64,000 nt of DNA from Catellatospora sp. TT07R-123 (GCF_018327705.1 NZ_BNEM01000002.1:2790001-2854000), one strand, 5' to 3'; positions 25,275-33,648 are shown, numbered from the stretch's first letter. The notes: generated from the letters alone by a model not told the origin. Made by a program: numbers and translations.

Positions 25275-26618
25275 CTACGGGCAGGCGGACATGACGTCGC
25301 CGCTGTCGGTGCCGCACAGGTCGAAGCCGGGGCCGCCGTCGACGGTGTCGTTGCCGGCCACGTCGTCCACGGCGTCGATGAAGTCGCCGCCGTCCTCGCC
25401 GTACACGGTGTCGGCGCCCGGACCCGCGTCGATGAAGTCGCTGCCAGGGCCGCCGTAGATGACGTCGTCGCCGCCCTCGCCGGAGATGATGTCGTCGCCG
25501 CCCAGCGCGCAGATCACGTCCGCGCCGGACGTGCCCGTGAGCAGGTCCAGGCCGCCGGTGCCGGTGATGGTGCACGACGGCGTGCTTACCGCGATCGGCG
25601 TGGCGGCGACGGCGGTGTTGTCGACGGTGTCACCGTCGGACGTGAGGGCGGTGACCTGCGCCCGGTCGGTGATCGTGCCCAGCGCCGCCTCGCCGACCGC
25701 CACGGTGAGGGTGAACGTCGCCGATTCGCCCGCGGCGACGGCGTCGCGGGTCGCGGTGACGGTGCCGCCGCTGCCGACCGGGGGCGCCGAGAAGGCCCAG
25801 CCGTCGGGGGCGCTGAAGCCGAGCAGCGCCGTCTGCACCGGCACGGCGTCGCTGAGCCGCACCTGGCGCGCGGCCTGCGGGCCGTCGTTGCGGACCGTGA
25901 TCGTGTAGAGCAGCTTGTCCCCCGCCGCCACCGGGTCGGGCGTGTCCACGACCGCCACCACCAGGTCCGCCTCGGACCGCGGGGGCTGCGGGACGCCGTC
26001 GGCGCTGTCGCGCGGGTCGGGCGGGCTGGTGGTGAAGTCGGTGGCGTTGTCGTCGGTGTCGCCCGCCCCCGCGTCGTCACGTACGGCCGCGGTGACGCGA
26101 TCCAGGTCGGGGGTGGGGCCGCCGCCCTCCCAGTCGCCGGCCCGGTCGCCGTACCCGACGAAGTCGACCACGCCCGCGGCGTCGTGGCAGGAGCCCAGGC
26201 AGGACAGCCGGGTGGTCCCGGCGACCAGGGCGACCTTGCCCGCGACGGCGTTGAGGCTGATCACGCCCGTGGCGTCCGGAGTCGGCAGCGCGGCACCGCC
26301 GACCCCGGCGGCCTCGGCGACCAGGTAGTGGCGGCCGGGGTCGAGCGTGCCGGACAGCGCGGTGAGCCGCCAGCTGATCCCGAGGGCGGAGGCGTACTGC
26401 ACCGACCAGCCGTCCAGCGACACCGGCACCCGCGAGCGGTTGTACAGCTCGACGAAGTCCTGGCGGTACGCCGCCGCGGCACTGCCGGCGCCGCCGTACA
26501 CCTGGCTGATCACGATGTCGCCGGGTGCCGCCAGCGCGGGCGTGCCGGTCAGCGCTCCCGTGCCCGCGCCCAGGCCGACCAGGCCGAGTCCCGCCAGTGT
26601 CCGCGCCCCGTGCCGCAT
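25275..26618 (-). CDS. Secreted lamin-tail / DUF11 / RTX calcium-binding repeat protein
   Basis: 447 residues. Signal peptide 1-30 (ends TPALAAPGD). Residues 32-175 are a lamin-tail domain (ISQVYGGAG, FVELYNRSRVPVSLDGWSVQ), found in bacterial exoproteins and nucleases. Residues 218-345 are a DUF11-type beta domain (YTITVRNDGPQAARQVRLSD). The end (about 360-440) holds RTX nonapeptides (GGDDIISGEGGDDVIYGG) that bind calcium. No catalytic domain is present, so a structural, adhesive or surface role is more likely than an enzyme. ATG 26618 is preceded by GAGGGGGA. Confidence 0.88.
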   Translation of the reverse strand: MRHGARTLAGLGLVGLGAGTGALTGTPALAAPGDIVISQVYGGAGSAAAAYRQDFVELYNRSRVPVSLDGWSVQYASALGISWRLTALSGTLDPGRHYLVAEAAGVGGAALPTPDATGVISLNAVAGKVALVAGTTRLSCLGSCHDAAGVVDFVGYGDRAGDWEGGGPTPDLDRVTAAVRDDAGAGDTDDNATDFTTSPPDPRDSADGVPQPPRSEADLVVAVVDTPDPVAAGDKLLYTITVRNDGPQAARQVRLSDAVPVQTALLGFSAPDGWAFSAPPVGSGGTVTATRDAVAAGESATFTLTVAVGEAALGTITDRAQVTALTSDGDTVDNTAVAATPIAVSTPSCTITGTGGLDLLTGTSGADVICALGGDDIISGEGGDDVIYGGPGSDFIDAGPGADTVYGEDGGDFIDAVDDVAGNDTVDGGPGFDLCGTDSGDVMSACP

Positions 26619-26856
26619 GTGTCCCCCTCGACCCGCGTCCCTGGTGCGCTCAACTGACCCGGTGTCCGAAGGTTACTTTCTGCATTGGTATGACTACATA
26701 AGGCGATGATGTGCCACTGGTTGCCTAAGCAGGCATCAGCCGTTCAGCGCACCGATGACACCGTTCGGCGCGTGTCGGCGGCCGTTAGGGGCACACGGCG
26801 CTCGCGCGCTGCGTATCCTCCCGGCACCGTCGATCCCGTCCGGCTAGGAGACCCCC

Positions 26857-27084
26857 ATGGGTGAACCCGCACCCGACGCGCTGCCAGACCGCTCCCGCAG
26901 CGATCACAGCCCGTGGAACTGGCTGCTGCTCGTCCCCATCGTGCTGCCGCTGATCCCCGCGTTCTTCAACACGGCCGGCCCGGCCTTCCTGGGCTTCCCG
27001 CGGTTCTACTGGCAGCAGCTGGCGTACATCGCCGTCGGCGTCTGCACCACCACGCTGGTCTACCGGATGACCCGGAGGCGCTGA
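26857..27084 (+). CDS. DUF3311 small membrane protein, partner of the MctP symporter
   Basis: 75 residues with two membrane helices (about 21-38 and 46-68), starting MGEPAPDALPDRSRSDHSPW. Small DUF3311 proteins are usually encoded directly before sodium:solute symporters and are thought to be an accessory subunit. Here only one base separates its stop codon from the symporter ATG. AGGAG lies before the start. Confidence 0.88.
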   Translation: MGEPAPDALPDRSRSDHSPWNWLLLVPIVLPLIPAFFNTAGPAFLGFPRFYWQQLAYIAVGVCTTTLVYRMTRRR

Positions 27085-27085
27085 C

Positions 27086-28732
27086 ATGTGGCGTGACCAT
27101 CTCACCGAGATCATCCTGTTCTCGCTGCTGTTCGTCGGCGTGAGCGCGATGGGCTTCGTCGCCGCCCGCTGGCGGCGCCCCACCACCATGGAGCACCTGG
27201 ACGAGTGGGGGCTGGGCGGCCGCAACTTCGGCTCCTGGATCACCTGGTTCCTGGTCGGCGGCGACCTGTACACGGCGTACACGTTCGTCGCCGTGCCCGC
27301 GCTGGTGTTCGGCGCCGGCGCCATGGGCTTCTTCGCGGTGCCGTACACCGTGATCATCTATCCGATGTTCTTCCTGGTCCTGGTCCGGTTGTGGTCGGTG
27401 GCGCACCGGCACGGCATGGTCACCCCGACCGACTTCGTCCGCGCCCGGTTCGGCTCGCCGACGCTGGCGCTGCTGGTGGCGATCACCGGGATCGTGGCGA
27501 CCATGCCGTACATCGCGCTGCAACTCGTCGGCATCGAGGCGGTGCTCAAGACGATGGGCGTGACCGGCGAGTCCACCGTGGCCCGGCACGCGCCGATCAT
27601 CATCGCCTTCGCGATCCTGGCCGCCTACACGTACCAGTCCGGGCTGCGCGCCCCGGCGCTCATCGCGTTCGTCAAGGACGCGCTGATCTACATCGTCATC
27701 CTGGTCGCGGTGTTCTGGCTGCCCGCGAAGCTCGGCGGCTGGGACGCCATCTTCGGCGCCGCCAAGGCCAAGTACGACGCCAGCCCCGCCCCCAGCGACG
27801 GCCTGCTGCTCAACGCCAACAACCAGCTCCAGTACGTCACCCTGGCGCTGGGCTCGGCACTGGCGCTGTTCCTGTACCCGCACTCGGTCACCGGCGTGCT
27901 CGCCTCCCGCAACCGCGACGTGATCAAGCGGAACATGTCGGCGCTGCCCGCGTACTCGCTGCTGCTGGGCCTGCTGGCGATGCTCGGCTTCGCCGCGATC
28001 GCGGCCAAGGTCAAGCCGCTGGCCGGAGCCAAGCCGGGCTCGGTCGACACCAACACCATCGTGCCGCTCCTGTTCGACCAGCAGTTCCCCGACTGGTTCG
28101 CCGGGATCGCGTTCGCGGCCATCGGCATCGGCGCCCTGGTCCCCGCGGCGATCATGTCGATCGCGGCAGCGAACCTGTTCACCCGCAACATCTACCGCGA
28201 ATACCTCAACCGCGACGCCACCCCGGCCCAGGAGGCCAAGGTCAGCAAGGTGACCTCGCTGGTGGTGAAGGTCGGCGCGCTGGGCTGCATCGTGCTGCTC
28301 GACCCGCAGTTCTCCATCGACCTCCAGCTCATCGGCGGTGTGATCATCCTGCAGACGCTGCCGTCGGTGGCGCTGGGCCTGTTCACCCGCTGGCTGCACC
28401 GCGGCGCGCTGATCGCGGGCTGGGTCGCGGGCATGGGCTTCGGCATGTGGATGCTCTACCAGGTCGCCAACCCGGCGACCGGGCGCGCGCACTTCGCCGG
28501 ATCGGCGTTCCCGCTGTCCAAGCTGGGCTTCGACACCCCCATGACGATCTACGCGGGGCTGGTCGCCGTAGCGGTGAACCTGCTCGTCGCGGTCCTGTTC
28601 ACCCTGGTGCTGCGGGCGGCGAAGGTCGCCGACGGCATCGACGCCACCACCCGCGCCGACTACTTCGCCGACGAGGACACCCCGCGCCGGGGCGACGTCG
28701 TCGACGAGGGCGAGCCGGTCGCGGTGGCCTGA
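27086..28732 (+). CDS. mctP: Sodium:solute symporter, monocarboxylate permease MctP type
   Basis: 548 residues with about thirteen membrane helices, of the SSS family. The stretch LGGRNFGSWITWFLVGGDLY near residue 45 and FLYPHSVTGVLASRNRDVIK near 265 are typical of MctP proteins, which take up lactate, pyruvate and other short monocarboxylates. A cytoplasmic Asp/Glu-rich tail ends the protein. GGAGG precedes ATG 27086. It is coupled to the DUF3311 gene and followed by a strong terminator. Confidence 0.9.
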   Translation: MWRDHLTEIILFSLLFVGVSAMGFVAARWRRPTTMEHLDEWGLGGRNFGSWITWFLVGGDLYTAYTFVAVPALVFGAGAMGFFAVPYTVIIYPMFFLVLVRLWSVAHRHGMVTPTDFVRARFGSPTLALLVAITGIVATMPYIALQLVGIEAVLKTMGVTGESTVARHAPIIIAFAILAAYTYQSGLRAPALIAFVKDALIYIVILVAVFWLPAKLGGWDAIFGAAKAKYDASPAPSDGLLLNANNQLQYVTLALGSALALFLYPHSVTGVLASRNRDVIKRNMSALPAYSLLLGLLAMLGFAAIAAKVKPLAGAKPGSVDTNTIVPLLFDQQFPDWFAGIAFAAIGIGALVPAAIMSIAAANLFTRNIYREYLNRDATPAQEAKVSKVTSLVVKVGALGCIVLLDPQFSIDLQLIGGVIILQTLPSVALGLFTRWLHRGALIAGWVAGMGFGMWMLYQVANPATGRAHFAGSAFPLSKLGFDTPMTIYAGLVAVAVNLLVAVLFTLVLRAAKVADGIDATTRADYFADEDTPRRGDVVDEGEPVAVA

Positions 28733-28775
28733 CCCTCCCTCCCGGTCAGCCGCGCGGCCCGGCGCGGCTCCCGGC

Positions 28776-28814
28776 ACGAGACGGCGATCTCCTCCCCGGA
28801 GGTCGCCGTCTCGT
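28776..28814. terminator. Terminator hairpin after mctP
   Basis: Outer arms ACGAGACGGCGA (28776-28787) and complement (28803-28814) pair perfectly. An inner CCTCC/GGAGG pair extends the stem almost to the tip. Confidence 0.85.
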
Positions 28815-28830
28815 GTATGACGCAGCAGCC

Positions 28831-28894
28831 GTGCAGTTTCGGGGAAAGTGCAGGAATCCGTCCCTGAATTCGTGCACTTTCCCTGAAACTGCAC
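28831..28894. repeat. Family A palindrome, copy 3
   Basis: 22-nt arms (28831-28852 and 28873-28894) with one mismatch and a 20-nt loop. It sits just after the mctP terminator and 16 bp from the end of the convergent DUF2630 gene. Confidence 0.9.
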
Positions 28895-28910
28895 TCCCGC
28901 AGGCGGGGTG

Positions 28911-29156
28911 TTACTGGAGGTAGCTCTCGACCTGGGCGATGTCGGCGGGTTTGGCGTCGTCGGGGTTCTCGCCCGCGTCGGTGCGGGCGCGCCGACGGCG
29001 CAGCAGGTCCCAGCACTGGTCGAGGGTCTGTTCGAGGTCGCGCAGGCGGGCGGACTCGACCTCAGGCTCGATCGACCCCGCCACCCGCCTGGCCCGCAGC
29101 TGGTGCTCCTCGGCCACGAGCGCGTCGATGCGGTCGAGGATCTGCTTCTCGTTCAT
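28911..29156 (-). CDS. DUF2630 family small protein
   Basis: 81 residues, almost entirely helical: MNEKQILDRIDALVAEEHQL, then a heptad-like stretch to LDQCWDLLRRRRARTDAGEN. It matches the short actinobacterial DUF2630 family of unknown function. No signal peptide. ATG 29156 follows GGGAG closely. Divergent from the next gene. Confidence 0.8.
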   Translation of the reverse strand: MNEKQILDRIDALVAEEHQLRARRVAGSIEPEVESARLRDLEQTLDQCWDLLRRRRARTDAGENPDDAKPADIAQVESYLQ

Positions 29157-29257
29157 GCTCCCAGCCTTCCACGCTGCGGTACGGCCGCGCCGCCGTTCCG
29201 CGTGTGCTGTGATGGGTGCGGGCGGCCGCCCGACCTCACGATCGGCAGGGAGCGGGC

Positions 29258-29929
29258 ATGGGCGCGACGGCACTGGTCACCGGCGGCACGGGCGGGCTGG
29301 GCGGGGCGGTCGTGACCGCGCTGCTGGCCGCGGGCTGGCGCGTGGTGCTGCCCCAGCGGTCCGAACCCGCCCCGGACGCCGGCGAGGGCCTGGTCGGGGT
29401 GCGCGCCGACCTCACCGACCCGGACGCGGCGGCCCGCTGCGCCGAACTGGCCGCCGCCGACCCGCAGCGGCCGCTGCGGGCGGTGGTCAACCTGGTCGGC
29501 GGGTTCGCGATGGGCGGGCGGGTGCACGAGACGCCGGTCGAGGAGTTCGACCGGATGCTGCGGCTGAACCTGCGCCCGGCATACCTGGTGAGCCAGACCG
29601 CGCTGCCGCACCTGGTCGCGGCGGGCGGCGGCGCGCTGGTCCTGGTGTCCAGCCAGTCCGTGCGGCACCCGTTCCCCGGCGCGGCGGGCTACCTGACCGC
29701 CAAGACCGCGGTGCTGGGCCTGGCCGAGGCGCTGCACGCCGAGTACGCCGCCGACGGGGTGCGCGTCAACACGATCCTGCCCGGAGTGATCGACACTCCG
29801 GCCAACCGCACGGCGATGCCCGGCGCCGACCGGGGCGGCTGGACCCCGCCCGAGCGCATCGCCCAGACCGTGGCCTGGCTGTGCTCGCCCGACTCCGCGG
29901 CGGTACGCGGCTCGCAGCTGCTCGTCTGA
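29258..29929 (+). CDS. Short-chain dehydrogenase/reductase
   Basis: 223 residues of the classical SDR fold. Nucleotide-binding TGGTGGLGG is at residues 8-16, NLVGG near 79, the Ser of VSSQS near 132, and catalytic YLTAK near 146. It uses NAD(H) or NADP(H); there is no clear Arg after the glycine motif to favour NADP. The substrate is not predictable. Start ATG 29258 is preceded by GGGAG. Confidence 0.88.
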   Translation: MGATALVTGGTGGLGGAVVTALLAAGWRVVLPQRSEPAPDAGEGLVGVRADLTDPDAAARCAELAAADPQRPLRAVVNLVGGFAMGGRVHETPVEEFDRMLRLNLRPAYLVSQTALPHLVAAGGGALVLVSSQSVRHPFPGAAGYLTAKTAVLGLAEALHAEYAADGVRVNTILPGVIDTPANRTAMPGADRGGWTPPERIAQTVAWLCSPDSAAVRGSQLLV

Positions 29930-29992
29930 CGCGCTGGCGCCCGTACGCCACAATCCAGCCGACGAACCAGGCTTGCTTCCCGGAGGTATCCC

Positions 29993-30229
29993 GTGCTCAT
30001 CTCCACCCTGCCCGACCTCGGCGGACGCGCGTTCGAAGTGCGCGGACTGGTGTTCGCGGACGGTGCCCTGAGCAGTTTGGGCGGCACCAGCGTGCACCAG
30101 CTGGTGCAGCAGCTCGTCTACCAGGCCACCCATTTCGAAGCCGACGGCATCGTCGACGTCAAGACGCTGCTGAGCACCGGCCAGCACACCCACTGCGTGA
30201 TGACCGGGACCGCGGTGAAGCTGCTCTAG
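29993..30229 (+). CDS. Short YbjQ/UPF0145-like protein
   Basis: 78 residues. The ending HFEADGIVDVKTLLSTGQHT and MTGTAVKLL match the C-terminal half of YbjQ (UPF0145) proteins, where GADAVVG and SGTAVK are conserved. It is shorter than the usual ~105 residues because the central helix is reduced. The family is small, cytoplasmic and of unknown role; related folds pentamerise. GTG 29993 has GGAGG six bases upstream. Its stop codon lies in a 39-bp direct repeat. Confidence 0.68.
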   Translation: MLISTLPDLGGRAFEVRGLVFADGALSSLGGTSVHQLVQQLVYQATHFEADGIVDVKTLLSTGQHTHCVMTGTAVKLL

Positions 30230-30302
30230 CCCAGATCGGGGTGCGGCCGGTAGCGGTCGCGACCTGCTCTAGCCCAGGTCGGGATGTGGCAGGTAGCGGT
30301 CG
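30221..30302. repeat. 39-bp tandem duplication across the convergent gene ends
   Basis: 30221-30259 and 30264-30302 are near-identical (CTGCTCTAGCCCAG... to ...GGTAGCGGTCG). The first copy ends the YbjQ-like gene at TAG; the second holds the minus-strand TAG and the last codons of the GNAT gene. Confidence 0.85.
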
Positions 30303-31102
30303 TACGGCAGGGGGTCCGCGACGCTGGCGGCACACAGGTCGACGTCGGTGATGGTGAAGCCGTGGCCGAGCAGCAGCGGCAGCAGCGGGTTCGGCCCGAA
30401 CACGGTCAGCCGGGCGCTGGGCAGCTCGCGGTGCGCGGCCAGCGCGGCGAGCACCGCGGCCGCGCAGTCAGGTGCCGTGGCGCCGCCCGCAGGCCCGATC
30501 AGCACCGCGTCGGGCAGCGCGCGGGCGAACGCGTAGCCGTCCCGGGCCCGGTGGGCGGTGACTCCGGGCAGGGCCGCGTACCAGGCCAGGTCGGCGGGGC
30601 GGGCGCCGCCTGCGGCCTGGGCGTCCAGGTCGGCCACGGCCGCGGCGGTCGCCGGGCGGGCGGGTGCGGGCGGTGGCGGCAGGGCGCCGGGTACGCCGCG
30701 CAGGTACAGCAGCGGGCAGCGCGGGAGCAGGCCCAGCCGGGTGTACAGGGCGATCGCGCGCGGATCGGATGAGGCGAACGTGATCCGGGGCGCGCCGGCG
30801 GGCAGCAGCCGGGCCAACAGCGCCTGCCCGACACCGCTGGACTGGTGCTCGGGCAGCACGAACAGGTCGGCCAGGTGGGTCAGGGCGCCTCGGGCGGTCG
30901 TACCCCCGAATCCGACGACCAGGCCGCCGCGCTCGCCCACCCACAGCCGGCCCGTCTCCAGCTCGCGGTCGAGATGGTCGGGGCGGCTCGGCCAGAGGTT
31001 GCCGAAGCGGGCGGCCACGGCGCGCACGCCGGGCAGGTCGGCCGCGGTCGCCGGGCGCACGGTGGGCACGTACTCAGGGTAGTGCGGCCGCTCGGCCGTC
31101 AC
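30269..31102 (-). CDS. GNAT acetyltransferase with two GNAT-like halves
   Basis: 277 residues. The first half (about 12-140) is a typical GNAT domain: VRPATAADLPGVRAVAARFG, the acetyl-CoA loop LPEHQSSGVGQALLARLLPA and the C-terminal ALYTRLGLLPRCPLLYLRG. The second half (about 160-277) resembles a degenerate GNAT fold used by tandem-GNAT proteins. The acceptor is unknown. GTG 31102 was chosen as the first start before the fold; ATG 31138 would overlap the divergent gene and GTG 31069 is a shorter option. Confidence 0.78.
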   Translation of the reverse strand: MTAERPHYPEYVPTVRPATAADLPGVRAVAARFGNLWPSRPDHLDRELETGRLWVGERGGLVVGFGGTTARGALTHLADLFVLPEHQSSGVGQALLARLLPAGAPRITFASSDPRAIALYTRLGLLPRCPLLYLRGVPGALPPPPAPARPATAAAVADLDAQAAGGARPADLAWYAALPGVTAHRARDGYAFARALPDAVLIGPAGGATAPDCAAAVLAALAAHRELPSARLTVFGPNPLLPLLLGHGFTITDVDLCAASVADPLPYDRYLPHPDLG

Positions 31103-31124
31103 GGGCACCCGTCGTTCCGGCCGG

Positions 31125-31130
31125 TAGGGT
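31125..31130 (+). promoter_or_regulatory. Likely -10 box of a leaderless transcript
   Basis: TAGGGT, six bases before ATG 31137, with no Shine-Dalgarno between. Confidence 0.5.
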
Positions 31131-31136
31131 GCGCAC

Positions 31137-31607
31137 ATGACCGGTTCGGCGCTCGACGCGCTCGTCTCGTCCGGGATCGCCCATCGGGTGATCAGACATG
31201 GCGCCGTGGGCAGCCTCGCCGAGGCGGCGGCCGCGCGGGGCGTCGAGGTGGCCGACGTCGTCAAGACCATCGTGGTGCGGCGCGGCGCGGGCGACTACCT
31301 GTTCGTGCTGGTGCCCGGCGGCCGGGTGATCTCGTGGCCGAAGCTGCGGGCCCTGCTCGGCGTCAACCGCCTGTCCCTGCCCGACGCCGCCGAGGCCAAG
31401 GACGCCACCGGGTACGAGCGCGGCACGATCACGCCGTACGGGGCGGCGAAGGCGTGGCCGGTGCTGGCCGACGAGCGGCTGCGCGGGCGGGAGATCACGC
31501 TGGGCGCGGGCGAGCGCGGCGTCGCCGTCGCCGTGGACGCCGACACGGCCGTCACCGGCCTCGCCGGCACCTTCGCCGACCTCACCGACCCCGAACCCAC
31601 CCGCTGA
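31137..31607 (+). CDS. YbaK/EbsC-type aminoacyl-tRNA deacylase
   Basis: 156 residues spanning one YbaK/ProXp domain. Key signs are VADVVKTIVVRRGAGDYLFV near residue 40 (the lysine of VVKT is the catalytic candidate), VPGGRVISWPKLRALLGVNR near 60, and YERGTITPYGAAKAWPVLAD near 95 with the GxxxPxG-like loop. Such proteins clear misacylated tRNAs, typically Cys- or Ala-tRNA-Pro. It starts at ATG 31137 from an apparent leaderless promoter and diverges from the GNAT gene. Confidence 0.88.
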   Translation: MTGSALDALVSSGIAHRVIRHGAVGSLAEAAAARGVEVADVVKTIVVRRGAGDYLFVLVPGGRVISWPKLRALLGVNRLSLPDAAEAKDATGYERGTITPYGAAKAWPVLADERLRGREITLGAGERGVAVAVDADTAVTGLAGTFADLTDPEPTR

Positions 31608-31614
31608 CCCGCAC

Positions 31615-31746
31615 CCACCCACCGCTTGCTCACCCGCACCCCACCCATCACCTGCTCACCCGCACCCCACCCACCGCCCGCTGAGCCGCACCCCACCCAC
31701 CACCTGCTCACCCGCACCCCACCCATCACCCGCTGATCCGCACCCC
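31615..31746. repeat. 26-bp tandem array
   Basis: About five units of a ~26-bp sequence with consensus CACCTGCTCACCCGCACC preceded by CCACCCAT or CCACCCAC. A 26-bp period breaks reading frame. Confidence 0.8.
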
Positions 31747-31840
31747 ACCCGCATCCCGCCTGCGCCCCGCCTCGCCGCCCACCGCCGCCTCGCCTCGCCT
31801 CGCCCGCCTCGCGTCGCCTCGCCGCTCGCCCTCGGTCGGC

Positions 31841-31902
31841 TGCAGTTTCAGGGAAACTGCACGAATCTTGGCCGCCTTAGCTGCACTTTCCCCGAAACTG
31901 CA
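31841..31902. repeat. Family A palindrome, copy 4
   Basis: 21-nt arms (31841-31861 and 31882-31902) with two mismatches and a 20-nt loop that contains the family motif GAATCTTGGCCGCC. Confidence 0.88.
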
Positions 31903-32082
31903 GCCACCAGCGGAGGCCCGCGCCTGGCGGGAGGGAGTCTGCGGGCCCGCGCGGTTCGCCTAGATCGCCGCTTGCGGTCCAACGGCGCCGTTTTCCTGCC
32001 GGTTTCGACCGGAGACAGCGATCTTGCGCGCGAGACCGCGCTTCCGGACCGGCACCCACCGCACGACACGCACCCGCCCCGC

Positions 32083-32180
32083 GGGCTGGCGGGCTGGCGG
32101 GCTGGCGGGCTGGCGGGCTGGCGGGCTGGCGGGCTGGCGGGCTGGCGGGCTGGCGGGCTGGCGGGCTGGCGGGCTGGCGG
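32083..32180. repeat. Octanucleotide array (GGGCTGGC)12
   Basis: Twelve perfect copies of GGGCTGGC with no interruption, ending a few bases before family C copy 4. A pure short repeat of this kind is expected to slip during replication. Confidence 0.95.
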
Positions 32181-32186
32181 ATAGAG

Positions 32187-32246
32187 GTGATCACGGTGGT
32201 GGGGGTGTGACACGCCGTCGAACACGGCCATAAGTTCATGATCAAC
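32187..32246 (-). repeat. Family C element, copy 4
   Basis: Bounded by GTGATCAC and ATGATCAAC, with AACACGGCCATAAGTTCATG identical to the reverse complement of copy 1. It overlaps the last codon of the MocR gene by a few bases. Confidence 0.85.
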
Positions 32247-33648
32247 CAGGTGGGGGTGGGGTGGGGAGGGTGCGGGATAGGCGGCGGGTGCCTTCTTCCA
32301 GCTGGTCGGGTGGGGCGGCGGCGTAGGTGAGGCGCAGGTGCGGGGCGGGGGGCTCGGCGGCGTACCAGGGGCGGCCGGGGAAGACGATCACCTGCTCGGC
32401 GGCGGCCCTGGCGGCGAGGACGACGTCGTCGGTGCCGTCGGGGAGGCGTACCCAGAGGTGCAGGCCGCCGCGCGGGACGCCGACAGGGGTGACCGCGGGC
32501 AGGTGGCGGCGGATCGCGTCGAGCAGCGCGTCGCGGCGGGTCCGCAGCGCGGTGCGCAGGGCGCGCTGGTGGCGGCCCCACGCGGGCGCCGTGACGAACT
32601 CGACCGCGGCCTGCTGCAACGGCCCGGAGACGAAGAAGTCGTCGAGCAGCCGTCCGGCCCGCAGCCGCGCCCCGGCCGGGCCGCGGGCGCCGATCGCGGC
32701 CACCCGCAGGCCGGGCGCGGCCGACTTGGTCAGCGAGCGCAGGTAGACCACGTGCCCGTCGGGGTCGTCGGCGGCCAGCGGGGGCGGCGGGTCGCCCTCG
32801 ATGGCCAGGTCGCGGGCGTAGTCGTCCTCGATGAGGAACGCCCCGGCGGCGCGGACCGCGTCCATGACGGCGGTGCGGCGGTCGGGGCTGAGCGTGGCGC
32901 CGTGCGGGTTGGCGTACAGCGGCTGGCAGTAGAACAGGCGGGCGCCGGTGCGGGCGAACGCGGTGGCGAGCTGGTCGGGGCGTACGCCGTCGGCGTCGGC
33001 CGGCACCGGCACCACCCGCAGCCCGGCCGCGCGCGCCGCCGCCAGCGCCCCGAGGTAGGTCGGCGACTCGACCAGCAGCACGTCGCCGGGGCGGCCGAGC
33101 ACCCGCAGCGCCGTGGACAGCGCGGCCTGGCCGCCGGGGCAGATGACCATGTCGTCGGCGCGCAGCCCGGCCCCGGCCTCGCGGGCGAACCAGGCGCGCA
33201 TGTCCTCGCGCCCCTCGACCGGCCCGCGCGCCCAGGCGGCGGGCTGGCGGGCGGCCCGTGCCAGGGCCGCGCCCAGCGCCGCGACCGGTTGCAGCCCCGG
33301 TTCCAGGTATCCGCTGGACAGGCTGATCGCCCCCGGCTGCGGGATCGCCAGCAGCTCCTGCATCTCGCGCTCGCCGTCGGGCGCGCTGCCCAGCGCCACG
33401 GTCTGCCAGGCCAGGTCGGCGGCCTGGGCGCGGGCCGGGCGGGCGGCCACGTAGGTGCCCTTGCCGGGCCGGGCGTCCAGCACGCCCTCGGCGGCGAGCT
33501 GCCGGATCGCCTGCGCCACGGTGACCGGCGAGGCCTGGTGGTGGGCGGTGAGCTCGCGTACCGAGGGGAGCTGGGCGCCGGGGCGGGCGGCGGCCGCCCG
33601 GTCGCGCAGATCTTGGATAACGCGGAGCACTGCGTTACCGTTGTTCAT
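32242..33648 (-). CDS. MocR/PdxR-family regulator (GntR helix-turn-helix fused to aminotransferase fold)
   Basis: 468 residues. Residues 5-75 are a GntR winged helix (LPSVRELTAHHQASPVTVAQ, GVLDARPGKGTYVA). Residues 105-460 are a fold-type I aminotransferase domain: ICPGGQAALSTALRVL, YCQPLYANPHGATLS and the PLP-lysine region YLRSLTKSAAPGLRVAAIGA. MocR proteins use PLP or an amino compound as effector and often control a divergent transporter, here the EamA permease. The start codon ATG 33646-33648 overlaps the divergent ATG 33647-33649, so both mRNAs may be leaderless and the operator must lie inside coding DNA. Confidence 0.9.
   Translation of the reverse strand: MNNGNAVLRVIQDLRDRAAAARPGAQLPSVRELTAHHQASPVTVAQAIRQLAAEGVLDARPGKGTYVAARPARAQAADLAWQTVALGSAPDGEREMQELLAIPQPGAISLSSGYLEPGLQPVAALGAALARAARQPAAWARGPVEGREDMRAWFAREAGAGLRADDMVICPGGQAALSTALRVLGRPGDVLLVESPTYLGALAAARAAGLRVVPVPADADGVRPDQLATAFARTGARLFYCQPLYANPHGATLSPDRRTAVMDAVRAAGAFLIEDDYARDLAIEGDPPPPLAADDPDGHVVYLRSLTKSAAPGLRVAAIGARGPAGARLRAGRLLDDFFVSGPLQQAAVEFVTAPAWGRHQRALRTALRTRRDALLDAIRRHLPAVTPVGVPRGGLHLWVRLPDGTDDVVLAARAAAEQVIVFPGRPWYAAEPPAPHLRLTYAAAPPDQLEEGTRRLSRTLPTPPPPG

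Larger units (their letters stand above)
31608..32241. other. 634-bp repeat-rich intergenic region
   Basis: Between the YbaK gene and the convergent MocR gene lie a 26-bp tandem array, a family A palindrome, about 180 bp of unique sequence with nothing recognisable, an octanucleotide array and a family C element. Frames through it translate to low-complexity peptides and are not genes. Confidence 0.8.

Noticed and set aside
24592-25575. A 327-residue version of the membrane protein starting at 25575
   Set aside because: The extra N-terminus is Arg/His-rich shadow of the RTX gene on the same strand; ATG 25197 has a proper ribosome site.
31972-32233. Open frames through the (GGGCTGGC)12 run
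   Set aside because: They translate to repeated AGGLAGWR-like peptides only because the octamer has no stop codon in any frame.
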